Assembly (NCBI RefSeq): GCF_041381155.1
Contig: NC_091147.1
Location: forward strand, 16,715,318 to 16,779,317
Source of the DNA: Argopecten irradians
Lineage: Eukaryota; Mollusca; Bivalvia; Pectinida; Pectinidae
Length of the DNA stretch: 64,000 nt
Reading direction: 5' to 3'
A program made the translations under genes and the position numbers. Under the pieces are notes generated by a model. It worked only from the letters and a program-made list of their open reading frames with translations, ran no database searches and was not told where the DNA came from. Numbering within the stretch: the stretch's first letter is position 1; every line of letters begins with the position of its first letter. This document shows, piece after piece, positions 58,685 to 64,000 of this stretch.

Positions 58685-59140
58685 AGTTCACCTGCCCAAA
58701 AGGCAACTAATCTTATGCCGTTGTGTAGCGTCCGTCGTCCGGTCGTCCGGCCATCCAACGTTAACATTAAAAAACATCTTCTCCAAACGTAGGAGACCTA
58801 AAATCCTGAAAATTGGCTTATAGCATGCTGGGATGAAGGGCTACTGAGTTTGTTAAAATGAATGACCTTTACCTTCATTCAATTTCACATGGGTCAAATA
58901 GGCCAAAATCTTTAAACGACTTATACCAAGAGGCCTATAGACCTGATATTGGGCCTGTGACACGCTTGGAGGAATGTTTGTACAAATGAATGATCTTGAA
59001 TTTCTAATCGGGAACCAAGAGGCCTAGACACCTATTATTTCCTGATTCAAAATATATATATTATTATTGACTCTTTTATGTCTTAAGTATGCAACGTTAT
59101 TACCATATAGCAGGTGAAAGATTCAGGCACATTGGGCTCT
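58685..59140 (+). mobile_element. Dispersed element in intron 2 of methyltransferase copy 2
   Basis: Starts gttcacctgcccaaaaggca, has a tagcgtccgtcgtccggtcg tract and ends gcaggtgaaagattcaggca followed by cattgggctcttgttt. The ends are partly inverted (cacctgccc, gcaggtg). No coding. A fragment is at 34555-34632. Absent from copy 1. Confidence 0.65.
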
Positions 59141-59463
59141 TGTTTAATGAATAGGAAAATCAAATCTTCAACACTGTACCGTAAGATTGACGTCTAGTCC
59201 ACGTTGTAACTCCACTTTTCATGTCGTATTGTTTTCTTTTACGTGATCGGACTTGTATGCAACCTTTTAATCTAATGCTTTCGCCGTGTTGATCATAAAA
59301 CAACTGTCGATCATAGAGAGCAACGTCTATGACGTGCTTGATTCGGGGTTTATAAAACTAGCGCGTAAGTGAACCTTTGTAATGTCATAATCACGTAACT
59401 CACTGTTACGCGCGATTCCTAAGAAGTTAAAACTAGACAACAACGGCGTGGTGTTCCTAAAGA

Positions 59464-59545
59464 CGTGCAATATAACATTTTTAACCGTGCAATATAAAGT
59501 TCCATGGAAGCGTGCAATATAACTTCGAACTGTGCAATATAACAA
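59464..59545 (+). repeat. Four spaced cgtgcaatataac words
   Basis: The 12-13-mer (c/t)gtgcaatataa(c/a) occurs at about 59465, 59489, 59513 and 59533, spaced about 20-24 bp. Origin unknown. Confidence 0.7.
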
Positions 59546-59627
59546 GGTTTTATTGAACGGTCGGGTAATAGTTGAAAATATTATATTTCCTCATATATAG
59601 ATTGGTTTAAACAAATTATGTAATATT

Positions 59628-59631
<4 letters not shown>

Positions 59632-59680
<49 letters not shown>
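59632..59680. repeat. (GT)n microsatellite
   Basis: Uninterrupted GT run of about 49 bp, in intron 2 of methyltransferase copy 2. Any open frame here is an artefact. Confidence 0.97.
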
Positions 59681-59683
<3 letters not shown>

Positions 59684-60375
59684 ATGGGTAAGGTTAAAAA
59701 TGGAGTAGCAAATGCCACCGACCATTTTCAATATATAAACCATAACTGTTATACAAACAATGCTAACACAATTGTACTTAAGCGCCATAGCGTTTGTGCG
59801 AAAAGCGCTAAGATAAAGTTACCGCTAAAATTTACAATAAAGTGTTGATAAATCATTCTGTCTTGACTCCATGACAGGTTATGGATTCGATGACATGCCG
59901 AGAGAGATTGTTGATGCTATCGACAATAGGATGGGAGTTGAAAGTGCAACTAGAGAGGTGGAACATCTGTTAGAGCCAGTCATCAAAATCAAAGGTAATA
60001 TCCATGAATATTAGGATGTCTTTATAATATACTTATGTAAATTAATTTATTCGCATGCAGAGCGATTTTGATTGGATACGCAGATTCACACAGTTTGCAA
60101 ACAAAATTTCTTTTATACCCAGATGAAGTTAAAAATAGTGACATCAATGCTTAGTTAATAAATACGACATTATACTGGATATATTAAGACCATTTAACCG
60201 GCTTTGGCCTTCATTTAGCCTTCTTTAGCCTTCCTTCGCAAGAATCTTCACTTTAAGATTCATTATTATTTTACACTGTCGTGGTCTTGGTACATTTTAT
60301 GATGATTTGAAATAAATCTCGATATACGTGAATTGTAATTGCACCCAAAAGTGACTTTGTTAACAGTAGTAGTTA

Positions 60376-60528
60376 AAGTAGAGCATCCAGTAGGCCCCTG
60401 AGAGTATGTTTTTGACTCTTGATTTGGAGTTTATGTCTATTTGTGATATATATTTGACTCTTCATATTTCTCAGATATGATGGTTTGACTTCTGAAAATG
60501 CTAAAAGTCAAGGGTCAACTGGATGCCC
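60376..60528. mobile_element. Foldback of about 150 bp in intron 3 of copy 2
   Basis: gagcatccagt and actggatgccc are inverted ends, with inner tgactcttgat against agtcaagggtca. Two further tgactctt words lie between. Confidence 0.6.
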
Positions 60529-62184
60529 TGTGTAGTTCATGCTCCTGGAAGCAATCTCCATTGCAATTTTTGATATGGAATGATCTTGAGGAATGTTGAC
60601 TTCTATCTTTAGCCATACGATGACCTTTGTCGGAAACTATAAGGCTGGAATTATAATCTCGCTCAATTTTGTAAGGAGATCTTCAGCATTCGAGATAAAT
60701 GATGATACAAATCTGATGTTTGAAATGACGTTATGAGTGATCAAGCATGAAAAACGATGAATGGAATTACTTCAAAAAACTAGCTATCATGACTTATTAA
60801 GGTGGTAAGTCGGTCAAATATTCGTATCTAAACCTGAATTATGATATGGAAGCCGGATTGATTGAACAATGGTCGTTGTACATACCCAAAGATTCTTCAA
60901 ACATCTTTAATTTGGATTGCATTGATGGTGTAAATACAGTTAAAGCCTTGCCTCATTATTGGTTTATGGACAAGTTAGTAGAAAGAATAATTGGTTTGTG
61001 TTTGTTTAATGTCCCCGTTTTATTCATTTGTAGAATTTGGTCCTTCAACCCATCCCGCTAGTCTGTCTGACTGTTCCTGTTCTTTTATTGTACAAATAAT
61101 AACAATATAAGTTTAAACATTCGTACTAAAATAATAAAAAAAAAATAACGGTTTAAATGGTTTGCAAATGACCTCTATATGTCGTGTATGTCTCTAGAGA
61201 GGTTTAGTGGTTGATTTACACCTAGTTACCGCTTCTTCTTTTTTATATCTCAACATGAATGTTTAACTTGTATTTATAACTTTAAATCCACACGCTTTAC
61301 TGTAGATATCCGTATATTGTTGTACTATTGTTGGTTATGAACCCCCATTTTCCCAGTGTAAAACCATTTGTATCCATCGATGTCATTTGTTGGTCGGATA
61401 GAAACTACTTGACTGAAAAAGCAGATAAAACGGATATGCTGGGTAGCTGTGTGAGGGATATTTGAACAATAGATACATTACTACATATGGTATAAAAATT
61501 CTTTACACTTGCATATGTCAATTCTAATATTTTATCGCTGCTGTAAAGTATGATACATTTAAGAATCATCTTCTTTGCTGAACGTCCTTGACCTTGGATC
61601 AGGTGCGGGCTTTTTGACACGAGCTCTGGGCAAACGTTTCCCTGACGCTGAAGTCTTTGGTGTCGACTTCAACGAGCTCGCCATCAAGAAAGCAGATGCT
61701 CACGCGGACCATCCCTCCAATGTAAAGTATCTCAAAGCAAGTGTAGCGAGCTTACCAGCAGATTGGACAAATAAATTTGATTGGGTTGTGATCTATGACG
61801 TGCTGCATGACCTTCCGTGTCCCGAGGAATGCATGCGTGAAGTTGCGCGTGTGTTGAAAGACGACGGATTAGTGTCCATAACCGACCCTCACTTACACAG
61901 TAACCAAAAGGACAATGTGAGTGACTTTTTAGGTGCCGGGATCAAATATGCCATAAGTTCCGTGGTGTGTTTGCCGAGTAGTATGTCAACAGATGGTGCC
62001 GCTGGAAACGGTATCGGCTGGGGCAACGAGAACAGAGAAGCCTTTTTAACTGAGGCAGGCTGGTGTATCCAAGACAAAAGCCAACAAGGAATGAATTGTA
62101 ATTTAACTTGCTCTAAATGTAAGTAAATGGGGTTGGTATTCCGTCGTTTCAAATTACAGAGTTACCTCCCTTGTCAGTACATTG

Positions 62185-62345
62185 TAGGTATCAATTGTGA
62201 CGACTTTATTTTGTGCGCGCAATTTACGTCGTTTTCTCCGAAAATTATGTCGGTACGCTCGCAAAACCCATTGCGTCACAATCAAAACCAACTCGCAAGG
62301 GCAGATTACTCTGTAATATGCAAATACGGAATAACTGGTGAGGAA
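62185..62345. repeat. Dispersed repeat (ctcgcaagggcagattactc)
   Basis: Shares gtgacg, acgctcgcaaaa, cgtcac and aactcgcaag-cag-ttactctgtaatatgcaaa, in reverse, with 52500-52600. It lies just past methyltransferase copy 2. Confidence 0.6.
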
Positions 62346-62389
62346 ACTGCTTTAATTAGTTGTGTCTATAGGGAAAAGTAACATTACGC

Positions 62390-62715
62390 ATGCGCTGGTG
62401 TAGGGGACTTCCGGTATAAAGTCTTGAGCCGGGTATTGTCGATTACACTAATAGTTCATCTCGCCAGGTGTATACTAGGCCCCTACACCAGCTTCATCCC
62501 AAATACACATTTATGTATCTACATTATGCATTTAAGAAGTAACATGTATTTTAAAAGTTACCATATAAGAAGAAGTATGTATTATATCTATAAGTTATTA
62601 ACTGGAAAAAATAACTAAACGAATGCGCTGGTGCAGGGAACTTTCGGTAAAAAGTCTTGAGAGGGATCAGCTTGCTGTCAACTAGATATTTTTGTTAACT
62701 ACACTAATAGTTAAG
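62390..62715. repeat. Two diverged direct repeats of about 80 bp with an inverted partner
   Basis: gcgctggtgtaggggacttccggtataaagtc (62396-62423) recurs as gcgctggtgcagggaactttcggtaaaaagtc (62627-62657). Both are followed by acactaatagtt. A reversed gcccctacaccagc lies at 62479-62492. Confidence 0.65.
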
Positions 62716-64000
62716 CCTGCCAGTCATGTTAAGAGCGTTACCTTTCAACAATACAACTGCAAAGTTTTATCATGTAACATTATAATTATATTTATAAATT
62801 CAACTCTACATGGACACGTACTTTTTTCTAGTTATAAGCATTTGACGTATCTTTAACAATGATTTATAGAAAATGGGATCTACACGGTATATAATGGAAT
62901 TATCATATAAATCCAATATTTGATTTGCAAATAGTTAAAGATGCTCCACCGCTGACGAATGGTATTTTTCTCTGTCAAAACAGGAGCAGAAAAATTAGTA
63001 TTTTCCTTCAGTTACAAAAGTTACTTATTTTATACTATTACCATTATCGAAAAATTTGAGCTTCATAAAAACTTTAAAAATAATAATTGCGTCCTGAAAA
63101 TATAGCACTATGCACTGTTTTGAATGAAATAGTAATTGTGTATGCATCAAAAGCAAAATGAATCATTTTATGTATATGATTTTTGTGTTACTGTAATCAG
63201 ACACATATATACACATTCAATAAAGCATCAGCTATTGTTCACATGATGTGTATCGCTTATGCTCTTTCTGTGGTGGAACATCTTAGGAAGATAATATAAA
63301 TTAATTCTTACAATTATTTAGTCAAGATTATGAGAAGAATTTGAAAAAAGCTGTATCAAATAACAAAAACTATAAAGGACGGTAAAGCTAAATTATAGCT
63401 TGATTGTATATATACTATATGATAATAAACATTATAAGCTGTTTACCTTTTGTGGTCTTTATCACTGAGCGTTTTCCATTACTTTATACTTATACACCCA
63501 ATTGTGAGTTTTACAATTTTATCCCGACTTTCATATTGCCTGAAAAATACTTTTTCAAGTTATATACACAATTTCAAAATACATGTAATGCATTTTTCAT
63601 CAAAAGGTTTTGTAAAAGTCACAGGTCGATCTGGTATATCTACTATAAAACTGTTTGGCTATGACAGGAGAAATGTCTGATTCAAGTCATCAGGTCGTCA
63701 ACATAATTGTCAGACCTCGTTCTTTGGACAAAAAAAATATTTGAAATTGATGGTTTTCCTCTTTACAGTATTATAATACATTTTGCTGTATTTACAAACA
63801 CATCAACACTAACGCCTTTGTGATGCATACTCTTATTTTTCCTATAGATAATATTTACATTGCCACTGCACAGTACCCATATGTTGCTACTAAGCCCAAT
63901 GTATGTTATTTTCCAATATTAACATTGGCAGTTAGGCTCTGGCACACTTATACCACAATCAGAGTTCAAGAGTTCATGAAAACACTGGGTTTTATTCAGT
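62716..64000. other. Gene-free right end
   Basis: AT-rich. No exon, RNA gene or repeat that I can support. Confidence 0.5.

Larger units (their letters stand above)
56503..62126 (+). pseudogene. SAM-dependent methyltransferase (Rv2258c-like), copy 2, exon 1 frameshift
   Basis: Exons 56503-56670, 57643-57830, 59878-59994 and 61564-62126 match copy 1 exon for exon; exons 2-4 are equal in length and open (188, 117, 563 nt). Exon 1 is 168 nt instead of 167. One extra base near 56630 (gtgagcatgtc against gtgacatgtc) shifts the frame after LIKLTTPV and gives a stop at 56656-56658. Exon 4 keeps VLDLGSGAG, GVDFNELA and DVLHDLP and ends CSKCK. Because the rest is well preserved, this is either a recently broken copy or a consensus error. 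If real, only starts downstream of exon 1 could give protein, lacking the N-terminal part. Confidence 0.8.

Noticed and set aside
59633-59848. Open frame starting with a Cys-Val run
   Set aside because: Translation of the (GT)n microsatellite.

Overview
The window looks like the AT-rich nuclear genome of an invertebrate animal. A lophotrochozoan, most likely a mollusc, is my best guess (inference, not proven). Every recognisable host gene is split by spliceosomal introns. Most of the remaining DNA is DNA transposons, foldback or MITE elements, tRNA-derived SINEs, LINE remains and minisatellites. There is no bacterial, plasmid or CRISPR architecture.

Left part (1-14345): most of an ATG4 autophagy cysteine-protease gene on the minus strand. 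Nine exons are recognised by protein motifs and splice-site phase, and a tenth (first) exon is tentative; the last exons lie beyond the left edge. Two introns of this gene begin inside tandem arrays made from the gene's own exon ends. An 80-bp unit (about 60 copies, 1813-6649 and 9138-9255) and a 46-bp unit (about 11 copies, 1-510) each carry the last codons of an exon plus its GT splice donor. A 2.5-kb TA-flanked non-autonomous transposon sits inside the 80-bp array.

Middle (14640-23640): a LINE 3' end is interrupted by a 315-bp MITE with an 11-bp target duplication. That MITE is in turn interrupted at its end by a 4-kb DNA transposon with long inverted repeats and a 3-bp target duplication. 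The 4-kb element encodes a broken protein with PIN/XPG-like nuclease motifs and may be Academ-like. After it come a 2.1-kb inverted-repeat element with a nested hAT-like insert and a cluster of MITEs.

26646-30494 holds a complete four-exon gene for a small secreted/type I membrane protein with eight cysteines outside and a lysine-rich tail inside. Its introns hold a Ty3/Gypsy fossil, MITEs and duplicated copies of an acceptor-exon junction. 33950-39262 holds an inverted, divergent pair of genes for small signal-peptide proteins; the plus-strand member is complete in three exons.

39.8-62.1 kb is a segmental tandem duplication carrying two four-exon genes for Rv2258c-like SAM-dependent methyltransferases. 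Copy 1 (42840-47753) is open throughout. Copy 2 (56503-62126) has a one-base frameshift in exon 1 and about 0.8 kb inserted between its putative promoter and start codon. The right end (62127-64000) shows only dispersed repeats. Patches of base-dropout-like variation in the satellite, and a one-base frameshift at an A run in ATG4 exon 5, suggest some residual consensus error.
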